Below are positions 1 through 9,077 of a stretch of DNA of 64,000 nucleotides, piece after piece. The stretch's first letter is position 1; every line of letters begins with the position of its first letter. The translations under genes were made by a program, and so were the position numbers. Under the pieces are notes generated by a model. That model saw only the letters and a program-made list of their open reading frames with translations, was not told the DNA's origin and did no database searches. Source of the stretch: CBDCFL01 sp965216135 (GTDB lineage Bacteria > Pseudomonadota > Alphaproteobacteria > Rhodobacterales > Rhodobacteraceae); the NCBI GenBank assembly GCA_965216135.1, contig CBDCFL010000023.1, forward strand, positions 248,001 through 312,000, given 5' to 3'.

Positions 1-951
1 GCGAAAAAGTTTCAGGAGGCAGGCTGCGTCGTCGGTGTCAATGATGCGTCGTTCGAAGTCCACCGGGGCGAGCTCCTCATGATCATGGGGCTGTCCGGCT
101 CCGGCAAGTCGACCTTGCTACGTTGTATTTCGCGCCTGACGGAAACGACGGCAGGCGAAATTTACATTGATGGCGAAGATCTGTTGGCGATGAACAACAG
201 ACAGCTGATACAGCTGCGCCGAAACAAGATGGGGATGGTGTTTCAGAGCTTCGCGCTGTTGCCGCACAAGACCGTTATTGAGAACATTGCCTTTCCATTG
301 CAGGTCAAGGGCACAAGCACAGCTGATAGCATGAAACGCGCCTTGGATATGGTCGAACTTGTCAGTCTTGACGGTCGCGAAAACTATTTCCCAAGGCAAT
401 TGTCCGGCGGACAGCAACAGCGCGTCGGGATCGCCCGGTCGCTGGCCGTCGAGCCGGATATTTGGTTTCTTGACGAGCCGTTCTCCGCGCTTGATCCACT
501 GATCCGCAAAGAGATGCAGGACGAATTTCTTCGCCTGCAGGACGTCTTGCACAAGACAATTTTGTTCGTGACTCATGATTTTGCCGAGGCGCTGCGTCTG
601 GCCGATCGCATTGCGATTATGAAAGATGGAGTGATCGAACAACTCGACACGCCTGCCAATATCGTGCTGAAGCCCGCAACAGAATATGTGCGCAAATTCA
701 CCGAAGAAGTGCCGCGCGAGAAGGTGCTGAAAATCAAATCCGTCATGGACCCGGTCAATCCTTCGGAAGAATTCGGCGACTTGAAGGTGTCACAAAACGC
801 GATAATTGAAACCGTGGCCGAGGCGGTGCTGGCCGATCAGAAGCCCGTCGCGGTCGTTGACAATGATGGCAACGTCGTTGGCTCAATCAAGAGCTCAAAT
901 ATGCTGCACATCCTGTTTGGCAAAGATGATGCTGTCGAGGTGGGCGGGTAG
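1..951 (+). CDS. ABC transporter ATP-binding protein, glycine betaine/proline type (5' partial)
   Basis: The frame is open from base 1, so the start lies upstream of the window; the first ATG inside is at 79. It is the energy-coupling ATPase of an osmolyte/quaternary-amine importer at the inner face of the membrane. Visible motifs are Walker A (GLSGSGKST), Q-loop (VFQSFALLPH), signature (LSGGQQQR), Walker B (WFLDEPFSALD) and H-loop (VTHDF). The C-terminal ~60 residues (PVAVVDNDGNVVGSI) resemble a CBS-type regulatory tail, as in ProV/OpuAA. The permease gene follows 6 bp after the stop, indicating an operon. The substrate cannot be fixed from the ATPase alone. Confidence 0.9.
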   Translation, partial: AKKFQEAGCVVGVNDASFEVHRGELLMIMGLSGSGKSTLLRCISRLTETTAGEIYIDGEDLLAMNNRQLIQLRRNKMGMVFQSFALLPHKTVIENIAFPLQVKGTSTADSMKRALDMVELVSLDGRENYFPRQLSGGQQQRVGIARSLAVEPDIWFLDEPFSALDPLIRKEMQDEFLRLQDVLHKTILFVTHDFAEALRLADRIAIMKDGVIEQLDTPANIVLKPATEYVRKFTEEVPREKVLKIKSVMDPVNPSEEFGDLKVSQNAIIETVAEAVLADQKPVAVVDNDGNVVGSIKSSNMLHILFGKDDAVEVGG

Positions 952-957
952 ACGATC

Positions 958-3018
958 ATGGAATACGTCAAGAAACATCCAAAACTTGCACAGTTTGCGG
1001 CTCTCTTGGTCGCATTTTTCCTTCTGGTCGCATTGATCACACCGAGCGAGACTAATGTTCTGTGGCGGCTTCCGTCGTTGCTGGCAACATGGCCGGAAGC
1101 GATCCATAATTTCTCCCAATACGTGATGTTCGATGCGTTTCCGGTCCAGGTTTACGATTCCGATCTGGAGGAATACGAGCAATCCGCCCTCATACGTGAA
1201 GTGACCAGAGGTTTTTCCCGCGGCATCCTATTCATAATCGAGCTCATTCGAGAAATACTCGTCGGTGGGATCAAAACAATAGCTGCATTTGCCGGTTATG
1301 AGTTCATCCGCCAGAACGAGTGGGCGGTCTGGCCTGCGCTTCCATGGACCGTGGTCGTCAGCGGCACAATGATTCTGGGCTATGCGCTGAAAGGCAGAGG
1401 ACTTGCGATATTGGCAGGACTCGCCTTGACCTATATTTCGGTATTTGGTCAGTGGGAGCCGGCAATGCAGACTTTGTCGTTTGTCTTGGTTGCAGCGCCG
1501 ATTTCAATTTTACTCGGAATATTGCTCGGCATCGCGGCATACAAAAGCCGCGCGGTCGAGGTATTTTTGATGCCGTTTCTCAACATTGCGCAAACGATGC
1601 CGCATTTTTCATATTTGGTGCCCGTGACGGTGTTTTTTGGCCTTGGCGATCATGCCGGTGCGATCGCCACCATCATTTTTGCCACCCCGCCGATGATCCG
1701 GCTGACGATTTTGGGATTAAAAAGAGTCCCTGTCGAAGTTGTCGAGGCGGGCATGATGAGCGGCAGTACCAATCGACAGATTCTCTTGAAAGTTTTGGTT
1801 CCCACGGCAAGACGCGATATTCTGATCGGCGTAAACCAGGTCATTATGCAATGCCTTGCCATGGCGGTTATTGCCTCTTTCATCGGTGCCAAGGGGCTTG
1901 GGTTTAATCTTTTGCTGGCGCTAAACGGGCTACGAATTGGTCTCGCCCTGGAATTGGGTATCTGCATCGTTCTGATCGCTGTCGTGCTTGACAAATTGTC
2001 CATGGCTTGGGCCAACAAGCAGACCGATTATTTTGCCGATCTCAGCTTTGTAGAGCGAAACAAGTACGCGCTGATATTTGGTGCCGTTTTTGTGGTCTGC
2101 GTCGTGCTGGCGTTTATTGGCAAACTGATCTTTGGCGAAGGTATCAACTACTTCTACCTGATCCCGCACAATCAAGGCATCACAACGGAAAACTTCTGGC
2201 AGGGCGGCGTCGACTGGATGGTCGAGAATTGGTACTCTGGCCTGCAGGGATTTAATGTGTTCCTGATCGTCAATGTGCTGCAACCGATGAAGAATGGCTA
2301 TCTAGCCATGCCTGTCAGCGCGACATTCCTGCTGACCATGGGCGTCGGCTATATCATCGGCGGGGTACGCTCTGCGCTGGTCGTCGGCGGCTTCCTGTTG
2401 TTCATCGCTTTGACCGAGTGGTGGGACCGTGCGCTGATCACCATGTATATGGCGTCATTCTCGGTCGTCGTCTCGGTTACGATTGGCTTGATTGTCGGTT
2501 CTGTCGTCGCGCAGAATTCGCTGGCTTCAAAGTTCATGTTACTGGTGTGCGACACGTTTCAGACATTCCCGTCGTTCATCTACCTGATCCCCGTGATCAT
2601 GCTGTTTGGCGTGACCGATACGTCTGTTCTGATTGCGGTCATCATCTACGCCACCATCCCGGCCACGCGCTATACGATCGAAGGCATCCGCAATGTGCCG
2701 CCCTCGCTCAAAGAGGCAGGTATGATGTCAGGCGTGACCGCCCTACAGAGGTGGATAAAGATAGAGCTTCCGCTGGCATTCCCGCACATCATGCTGGGGG
2801 TTAATCAAACGGTCATCTTCGCGCTATTCATGGTGATTATCGGCGCAATGATCGGCACCGATGACCTTGGCCAGTTTATTCTCAAGGCTCTGTCGGACAA
2901 GCAAGGCATTGGAAATGGGCTGATGCTGGGCCTGTGCGTGGCCTTCATTGGCCTGGCGGTAGACCATCTGATCAACACCTGGGCTGCGGAACGCAAAGAG
3001 GCATTGGGGCTAAACTAA
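958..3018 (+). CDS. ABC transporter permease with two fused membrane domains (ProW-like)
   Basis: 686 residues, about twice the usual ProW length. Two BPD_transp_1 domains are present, one at about residues 160-340 and one at about 490-670. Each has the EAA-loop pattern (VEVVEAGMMSGSTNRQ and PSLKEAGMMSGVTALQ). Both halves have several hydrophobic segments, separated by a polar linker. The protein should form the whole translocation pore for a betaine-like compound. Its TAA stop overlaps the ATG of the next gene (TAATG), which implies translational coupling. No periplasmic binding protein gene lies in the window, so it may be upstream. Confidence 0.88.
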   Translation: MEYVKKHPKLAQFAALLVAFFLLVALITPSETNVLWRLPSLLATWPEAIHNFSQYVMFDAFPVQVYDSDLEEYEQSALIREVTRGFSRGILFIIELIREILVGGIKTIAAFAGYEFIRQNEWAVWPALPWTVVVSGTMILGYALKGRGLAILAGLALTYISVFGQWEPAMQTLSFVLVAAPISILLGILLGIAAYKSRAVEVFLMPFLNIAQTMPHFSYLVPVTVFFGLGDHAGAIATIIFATPPMIRLTILGLKRVPVEVVEAGMMSGSTNRQILLKVLVPTARRDILIGVNQVIMQCLAMAVIASFIGAKGLGFNLLLALNGLRIGLALELGICIVLIAVVLDKLSMAWANKQTDYFADLSFVERNKYALIFGAVFVVCVVLAFIGKLIFGEGINYFYLIPHNQGITTENFWQGGVDWMVENWYSGLQGFNVFLIVNVLQPMKNGYLAMPVSATFLLTMGVGYIIGGVRSALVVGGFLLFIALTEWWDRALITMYMASFSVVVSVTIGLIVGSVVAQNSLASKFMLLVCDTFQTFPSFIYLIPVIMLFGVTDTSVLIAVIIYATIPATRYTIEGIRNVPPSLKEAGMMSGVTALQRWIKIELPLAFPHIMLGVNQTVIFALFMVIIGAMIGTDDLGQFILKALSDKQGIGNGLMLGLCVAFIGLAVDHLINTWAAERKEALGLN

Positions 3019-5390
3019 TGACCGTCAGACCCGTTTTTGAAACGCCATATGAGCGTAATGGTATCCGCGCGCCCGGCCTGCCAATTCTGCCACATGGGAC
3101 CGAGCGCTATCCGGTGCCCGGCGGAGGATCGCGGGGCGTGCGAATTGAACGTGGCGACGAAATATCGATTATGGACCGCGAAGGGCTGCAACCGGTCGAG
3201 ATGGTGTTCTTTGCGCCGGATGGCACGTCCGACGCTGGCATGATCGGTGCCAAAGGCGGGCGCGACGCAAAGGGGCTGCAGGCATCGCTTTCAAGCGGCG
3301 ATGCATCTGGCCGCAAGGTTCTGAAAGCACTCGACGCCGCCAGTTTTGATATCGGCCGCGCCGACGGCACGTTGCTCTTCGCCGAAGGCTCGATGGCGGG
3401 CGATACCGAGACTTTCTTGGCCAGCGCCGACGGCCTGCTCATCGTCTGCGCCACCGGCGGCCCGATGGACCCGCACGGACAGGACGTGCCGACCGAGGTT
3501 GTGGTATACGTGCGCCGCGCCAATCCGGGCCAAGGCAAAGGCGGCCGCAAACCGACCGATCCGCTGGCCGATCCGCTGCAGGATTACAACATCCAGCCGG
3601 GCAACGCCAAAGGCTACGAAGTTCAAAAGGGCCAATTCATTCAGATCATGGATGTACAGGGCCGCGAATGCACCGATTTTCAGTGTTTCTCGATAGCCGA
3701 GCTGGATCAGGGCATCGAGCGCGACATCAACATGACGACCACGCGCTCGCTGACCGGCTGCATCTATCCGTTGCCGGGCATCATGTCGAAATTCTGGAGC
3801 GTCGATCAGGAACCGCTGTTTGAGATCGTGCAGGACACCTGCGGCCGCCACGACGCCTATGGTCTTAGCTGCTATCCGCGCTATTACGACGATGCGGGCT
3901 ATCCCGGTCATGTAAACTGCTCTGACAACATCAACGCCGAGCTCAAGCCATGGAACATCCGTCCGCGCGTCGGCTGGCCATCGATCAACTTCTTCTTCAA
4001 CACGATGATCGACGACCACCACGTGCTGTCCGTTGACGATCCCTGGTCGCGCCCCGGCGATTACGTCATGCTCAGGGCTTTGACCGATCTTGTTTGCGTG
4101 TCCACGGCATGTCCGTGCGACATCGACCCGACCAACGCTTGGAACCCGACCGATATTCACGTTCGGGTTTACAAGGATACCGAAGACTTCAAACCCTCAG
4201 CGGGTTTCAGAAAATCACCGGAGGCAGATGTGGAGCCGACCAAAGAAACCGGATTTCACAAGAGTTTTGCAAAGCACACTCGTGAGTTTATAGAATACAA
4301 CGGCTACTGGCTGCCCAATCAGATGTCCAATCACGGCGCGATCGCCGAATATTGGGCTGCACGCGAAAAATGCGTGGTGATGGACCTTAGCCCCTTGCGA
4401 AAATTTGAGGTCATCGGCCCCGACGCCGAGACGCTGATGCAGATGTGCGTCACCCGTAACATCAAGAAACTCAGCGTCGGCGGCATCGTCTATACCGCGA
4501 TGTGTTACGAGCACGGCGGTATGATCGACGACGGCACGGTGTTCCGGCTGGGCGAATATAATTTCCGCTGGATCGGCGGCTCTGACAATTCCGGCAAATG
4601 GCTGCGCGATCAGGCCGAAAAACACGGTCTGAATGCCTGGGTCAAATCCTCGACCGATCATCATCACAATATCGCGGTGCAGGGGCCCCTGTCGCGCGAA
4701 ATCCTTGCCGAAGTTCTGTGGACGCCGCCGACCCATGCCACGGTTGAGGACCTCGCCTGGTTCCGGTTCACCACCGCGCGGCTTGGCGATATTCAGGGCA
4801 CCCCGGTTGTGCTCAGCCGCACCGGCTATTCCGGCGAACTGGGCTACGAGGTGTTCTGCCACCCCAGCAAGGCAGGTGAAGTGTTCGACGCGATCTGGAA
4901 GGCGGGCGAGCCCAAAGGCATGGTGCCCGCCGGTCTGGCGGCGCTGGATATGCTGAGGATTGAGGCTGGTCTGATCTTTTCCGGATATGAGTTTTCCGAC
5001 GAAACTGACCCGTTCGAGGCCGGCATTGGGTTCACGGTGCCGCTGAAAACGCAGGAAGATGATTTCATCGGCCGCGCCGCGATTGAAGAACGCAAAGCCC
5101 ATCCGCACCGCAAACTGGTCGGTCTGGACATCGAAGGCGGGCTGGTGCCGGCGCACGGCAATTGCGTGCGCATTGGCAAGGCGCAGGTCGGCGTTGTCAC
5201 CTCGGCAATGAAATCGCCCTGGCTTGGCAAGGTCATCGCGCTTGCGCGGATGGATGTGAAACATGCGGGCCCCGGCGAAGTGGTCGAGGTTGGGCTGCTC
5301 GATGGCGAGCAGAAGCGGCTGAAGGCGGTGGTCACCGCATTCCCGCATTTTGACCCGACCAAAGAGCGCGTCAAAGGCAATTACGGCTAG
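3018..5390 (+). CDS. DUF1989-DUF1989-aminomethyltransferase (GcvT) fusion protein
   Basis: 790 residues from the ATG at 3018, which overlaps the permease stop; an open frame further upstream lies inside the permease gene and was not used. Residues ~20-170 and ~185-385 are two copies of the DUF1989 (urea-carboxylase-associated) fold; the second carries the Cys/Asp-rich CPCDIDPTN motif. Residues ~400-790 are a GcvT-type folate-binding methyltransferase (VVMDLSPLRKFEVIGPDAE, then SRTGYSGELGYEVF). Family knowledge: GcvT-like proteins move one-carbon units from N-methyl or S-methyl groups to tetrahydrofolate. Coupling to a betaine-type transporter suggests demethylation of the imported substrate; the exact substrate is not known. 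Confidence 0.85.
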   Translation: MTVRPVFETPYERNGIRAPGLPILPHGTERYPVPGGGSRGVRIERGDEISIMDREGLQPVEMVFFAPDGTSDAGMIGAKGGRDAKGLQASLSSGDASGRKVLKALDAASFDIGRADGTLLFAEGSMAGDTETFLASADGLLIVCATGGPMDPHGQDVPTEVVVYVRRANPGQGKGGRKPTDPLADPLQDYNIQPGNAKGYEVQKGQFIQIMDVQGRECTDFQCFSIAELDQGIERDINMTTTRSLTGCIYPLPGIMSKFWSVDQEPLFEIVQDTCGRHDAYGLSCYPRYYDDAGYPGHVNCSDNINAELKPWNIRPRVGWPSINFFFNTMIDDHHVLSVDDPWSRPGDYVMLRALTDLVCVSTACPCDIDPTNAWNPTDIHVRVYKDTEDFKPSAGFRKSPEADVEPTKETGFHKSFAKHTREFIEYNGYWLPNQMSNHGAIAEYWAAREKCVVMDLSPLRKFEVIGPDAETLMQMCVTRNIKKLSVGGIVYTAMCYEHGGMIDDGTVFRLGEYNFRWIGGSDNSGKWLRDQAEKHGLNAWVKSSTDHHHNIAVQGPLSREILAEVLWTPPTHATVEDLAWFRFTTARLGDIQGTPVVLSRTGYSGELGYEVFCHPSKAGEVFDAIWKAGEPKGMVPAGLAALDMLRIEAGLIFSGYEFSDETDPFEAGIGFTVPLKTQEDDFIGRAAIEERKAHPHRKLVGLDIEGGLVPAHGNCVRIGKAQVGVVTSAMKSPWLGKVIALARMDVKHAGPGEVVEVGLLDGEQKRLKAVVTAFPHFDPTKERVKGNYG

Positions 5391-6185
5391 CGGCGACGTG
5401 CCCGCGTTCGACCCTGCCGTGCGCGCCAACTGGTCCTATCCGACCAGCATCTGGTTTGGGGCGGGCCGAATTGCCGAGTTGGCCACCGCCTGCCGCGATG
5501 CCGGTATTGCCCGCCCGCTATTTGTCACCGATCGAGAGACCGCGACGCTGCCGATCGCGCGATTGGCGCTGGATACTCTTGGCAGCGCCGGTCTGTTGGC
5601 GGGCGTCTTTGCCGACGTAGACGCAAACCCCCGGGCCGAAAACCTCGCCGCCGGACTGCCGGTGTTCCGTGATGGCGATCATGATGGCGTCGTGGCCTTC
5701 GGCGGCGGGTCGGGCCTGGATGTGGGCAAGCTGATCGCGCCGATACGCAGGCCATCGCCCCGGTCGTTGCGGTGCCGACCACCGCCGGAACCGGCAGCGA
5801 GGTCGGGCGCGCGGCGGTGCTGACCAATCCGGCGACACGTGAAAAGAAGATCATCTTTCACCGCGCGATGCTGCCCGAGATTGTCATCTCGGATCCCAAG
5901 TTGATCGTTGGCCTGCCCGCCGCGCTGACCGCCGGAACCGGCATGGATGCGTTTGCCCATTGCCTTGAGGCCTATTCAGCCCCGCGCTTTCACCCGTTCT
6001 CACACGGCATCGCGGTTGTGTGCGCATTCCGGGCACATCCGCCCGGTGATTCCGATTTAATCCGCCCACCCGTACCGATCTGATCCGCCGGGGATTCCGG
6101 GGCATCCGCCCACCCCTTGATGCGCTGCTGCGAGGTGATCTGTAGCGGGCTACTTTGCCGTTCATTTTGAACGGAAGAGAGCCCA

Positions 6186-7715
6186 ATGAAGAGATTATCG
6201 ATGCGGAAGATACGAGAGGCTTTGCGCCTGTCCTTTGAAGGTTTGTCGACGCGCGAGATGGCGCTGAGTTTGGCGATTGGTCGCACAACCCTGCGTGAGT
6301 ATTTAGGCCGCGCCCGTGATGCTGGTTTGAGCTGGCCGTTGCCCGATGCGCTGTCGGATGCCGATTTGGAACATGTGCTTTTCCCACGGCGTTCTGCGGA
6401 CAGTTCTCAACCGATCCCTCAGCCGGATTGGACCTATGTGCACGCCGAGCTACGGCGCAAAGGGGTGACGCTTTCGCTGTTGTGGCAGGAGTATCGAGAG
6501 GTTCACACAGACGGCTATGGCTACAGCCGGTATTGCGAGCTCTATACTCGTTGGGAGGGCAAACTCTCGCCAGTGATGCGGCAGCGACACCCTGCTGGTG
6601 AACGCCTGTTTGTTGATTATGCGGGCCACACCATAGATGTTGCCTGCCCTAAGACGGGCGAGATACGCACGGCCCAAATCTTTGTCGCGGCACTTGGCGC
6701 ATCGAACTACACCTATGTTGAAGCCACTTGGACACAGAGCCTTCCCGATTGGATATCCAGTCACGTTCGAGCATTTGCGTTCTTGGGTGGCGTACCTGCG
6801 CAAGTTGTGCCGGATAATCTCAAAGCCGCCGTCATCAAAGCCTGTTTTTATGACCCGGCGATCAACCGCACTTACGGGGATATGGCGGCGCATTACGATA
6901 CTGCAATTGTGCCCGCACGGCCCCGCAAACCCAAGGATAAAGCAAAGGTCGAAGGGGCTGTTCTGCTGGCCGAACGTTGGATTTTAGCACGCCTGCGCAA
7001 TCAGACATTCTTCAGTCTCGATGAGCTAAACGCGGCGATCCGACCCTTGCGCGACCAACTGAACAACAAGGTCACCCGGCACCTGGGTGCCAGCCGCAGG
7101 GCCTTGTTTGAAACGCTGGACAAACCTGCACTGAAGTCGCTGCCCCATGAACCCTACGTCTATGCGGAATGGAAGAAGTGCCGCGCCGGTCTCGATTACC
7201 ATGTCGATATAGGACACCACTATTACTCAGTGCCCCATCAGCTTATGCGCCAAGAGCTTTGGGCCCGGGTCACACCGCGCACGGTCGAAGTTTATCATAA
7301 AGGTCAGCGTGTTGCGGCGCATCAACGGACGTCGGGCAACCGGCAACATTCCACCATCCGTGATCACATGCCAGCAAACCACCGCTTCCGTACCGACTGG
7401 ACACCAGAACGCATCCGCACACAGGCGGCCCGGGTCGGGCCCAACGTCGAGACCTTTGTCGAGATGGTCATGCGCAAGCGGCGACATCCAGAGCAAGGAT
7501 ATCGAACTTGCATGGGCGTCTTGCGGCTTGCCAAAACATTCGGACCCGAGCGCCTCGATGCGGCCTGCGAGCGTGCACTTCACATCAACAGCTATACCTA
7601 CCAATCCCTGCATTCCATTTTGAAGAATGGATTGGATCGCCAACGCCGCAAACCCACCACGGACGGCCCCGCGATCACACACCCCAACATCCGTGGTGCC
7701 GGATACTTCCATTGA
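6186..7715 (+). CDS. istA: IS21-family transposase IstA
   Basis: 509 residues. An N-terminal helix-turn-helix (LSTREMALSLAIGRTTLREYL) is followed by an rve-type DDE integrase core at about residues 125-300. Candidate acidic residues lie in FVDYAGHTID, VVPDNLKAAV and KAKVEGAVLLAE. A C-terminal basic region follows (YYSVPHQLMRQELWARVTPRTVEV in the Mu-type C domain). It cuts and joins the element ends with IstB as helper. The ATG is at 6186 after an AGAGAG stretch. The full length is typical of the family. Confidence 0.93.
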   Translation: MKRLSMRKIREALRLSFEGLSTREMALSLAIGRTTLREYLGRARDAGLSWPLPDALSDADLEHVLFPRRSADSSQPIPQPDWTYVHAELRRKGVTLSLLWQEYREVHTDGYGYSRYCELYTRWEGKLSPVMRQRHPAGERLFVDYAGHTIDVACPKTGEIRTAQIFVAALGASNYTYVEATWTQSLPDWISSHVRAFAFLGGVPAQVVPDNLKAAVIKACFYDPAINRTYGDMAAHYDTAIVPARPRKPKDKAKVEGAVLLAERWILARLRNQTFFSLDELNAAIRPLRDQLNNKVTRHLGASRRALFETLDKPALKSLPHEPYVYAEWKKCRAGLDYHVDIGHHYYSVPHQLMRQELWARVTPRTVEVYHKGQRVAAHQRTSGNRQHSTIRDHMPANHRFRTDWTPERIRTQAARVGPNVETFVEMVMRKRRHPEQGYRTCMGVLRLAKTFGPERLDAACERALHINSYTYQSLHSILKNGLDRQRRKPTTDGPAITHPNIRGAGYFH

Positions 7716-7729
7716 AGAAAGGACAGAAA

Positions 7730-8488
7730 ATGTTGACACACCCAACCCTTGATACCCTCCGAGCACTGAAGCTCGATGGCATGGCCGAGGCCTTCACAGA
7801 ACTGCAAACACAGGACGGTTCCGCCGATCTGACACACGCCGAATGGCTCGGCCTGCTAATTGATCGCGAAGCCATCAGTCGAGAGACAAAACGGTTTGAG
7901 AGCCGCATGCGCACAGCACGATTGCGCCATATCGGGGCCGCGCCCGAGGATGTGGATTACAAAACGCGAAGAGGGCTGGATAAGGCGTTGTTCCAAAGCC
8001 TGCTCAGCGGCAAATGGATCAAAGACAAGCGCAACTTGATGATCACTGGCCCCTGCGGTGTCGGCAAAACCTGGCTGGCCTGCGCGTTGGCCCAAGCGGC
8101 GTGCCGCGACGGCGTGACCGTCCTCTATAAACGCACCACGCGATTGTTTGACGAGTTGGAGTTGGCCCACGGTGACTGACGCTTTCCGCGTGTCTTCAAG
8201 GCACTGACCAAAACCCAGCTACTGATCTTGGATGACTGGGGGCCGGACCGTCTGAACGCTAGCCAAAGGCGCGACTTGATGGAGATCGTCGAAGACAGAT
8301 ACGGCAACGGTTCCATCCTAATCACAAGTCAACTCCCGCTTAACACTTGGCACGAAATTATTGGTGAACCCACCTTCGCAGATGCCATCCTAGACCGGCT
8401 GGTGCACAACGCCTACCGGCTCGAACTCGACGGACAATCCTTCCGAAAGAAAGACCCTCAACTACGTGACGAAACGCCAGAAAACTGA
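7730..8488 (+). pseudogene. istB: IS21 helper ATPase IstB with an in-frame TGA
   Basis: The ATG is at 7730, 14 bp after the istA stop and preceded by AAAGGACAG. The frame reads 149 codons to a TGA at 8177-8179, where the family has Gly in a HGDGRF-like stretch, then continues in the same frame to 8488. Walker A (GPCGVGKT) is before the stop and Walker B (LLILDDWG) after it, so a terminated product would lack ATP hydrolysis. A single G-to-T change would explain the lesion. Without the stop the protein would be 252 residues, the normal IstB size. Confidence 0.9.
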
Positions 8489-9077
8489 TATCAAAAACCA
8501 AGGCCTCACGGCAACGCGTCAAAGCTGGGCGGATACCCCGGTACAAATGGGCGGATGTTGTCGGAATAGGTGGGCGGATATCCCGGAATATGCAGTTGTG
8601 GGTCTGCGGATCATCAAAACCTTCCTGCCACGCGCCTTTGCCGATGGCACCGACATCGAAGCGCGCGGCCAGATGATGGCGGCCGCAGCCATGGGCGCGA
8701 CCGCATTCCAAAAGGGTCTCGGCGCGGTCCACGCGCTGTCGCATCCAATCGGCGCGACTTACGGCACCCATCACGGCACCACCAACGCGGTGATACTGCC
8801 GCATGTCTTGGCCATGAACCGCCGGGCGATCGAGGGCAAGATCGTCACGCTCGCGCGATATCTGGACATAGGCGGCGGGTTTGACGGGTTCCTCGACTTC
8901 GTGGTGGGGGGGCCTGAATGCGCAACTGGGCATCCGGCTAGCCTGAGCGAGCTTGGCGTCGCGGCAGATGATGGCGACCGTCTGGTCGCACAGGCGCTGG
9001 TTGATCCGTCCATCGCCACCAACCCGGTAAAGATGACCGAGGCCAACACGATGGCCTTGCTACGCGCCTGCCTCTGA

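Larger units (their letters stand above)
6021..8594 (+). mobile_element. IS21-family insertion sequence (istA/istB), 2574 bp
   Basis: The ends are related inverted repeats: the left end begins TGCGCATTCCGGGCACATCC and the right end, read inward, begins TGCATATTCCGGGATATCCG. Further ATCCGCCC units are repeated inside each end, the multiple-terminal-repeat pattern typical of IS21. The target duplication is GTTGTG at 6015-6020 and 8595-8600. The element carries intact istA and an istB with an internal stop, so autonomous movement is doubtful. It lies inside the iron-containing alcohol dehydrogenase gene. Confidence 0.92.
5398..9077 (+). pseudogene. iron-containing alcohol dehydrogenase, broken by deletion, indels and IS21 insertion
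   Basis: The N-terminal part (PTSIWFGAGRI, then GGGSGLDVGKLIA) runs to about 5739. A deletion of roughly 25 codons then shifts the frame; the next part (PTTAGTGSEVGR, then MDAFAHCLEAY) runs in another frame to 6020. The IS21 element follows. The remainder resumes at 8595 (GLRIIKTFLPRAF, HPIGATYGTHHG with metal-ligand histidines) and stops at 9077. Near 8907 four extra G and one lost C make a short out-of-frame patch. Removing the element with one 6-bp GTTGTG duplication rejoins HGIAVV to GLRIIK in frame. The proposed GTG start at 5398 is 8 bp after the previous gene. Such enzymes oxidise short alcohols or semialdehydes. Confidence 0.85.

Noticed and set aside
3291..5429. Long minus-strand frames (about 290 and 400 codons) antisense to the DUF1989-GcvT fusion
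   Set aside because: Compositional shadows of a strongly coding plus-strand gene; no family features.
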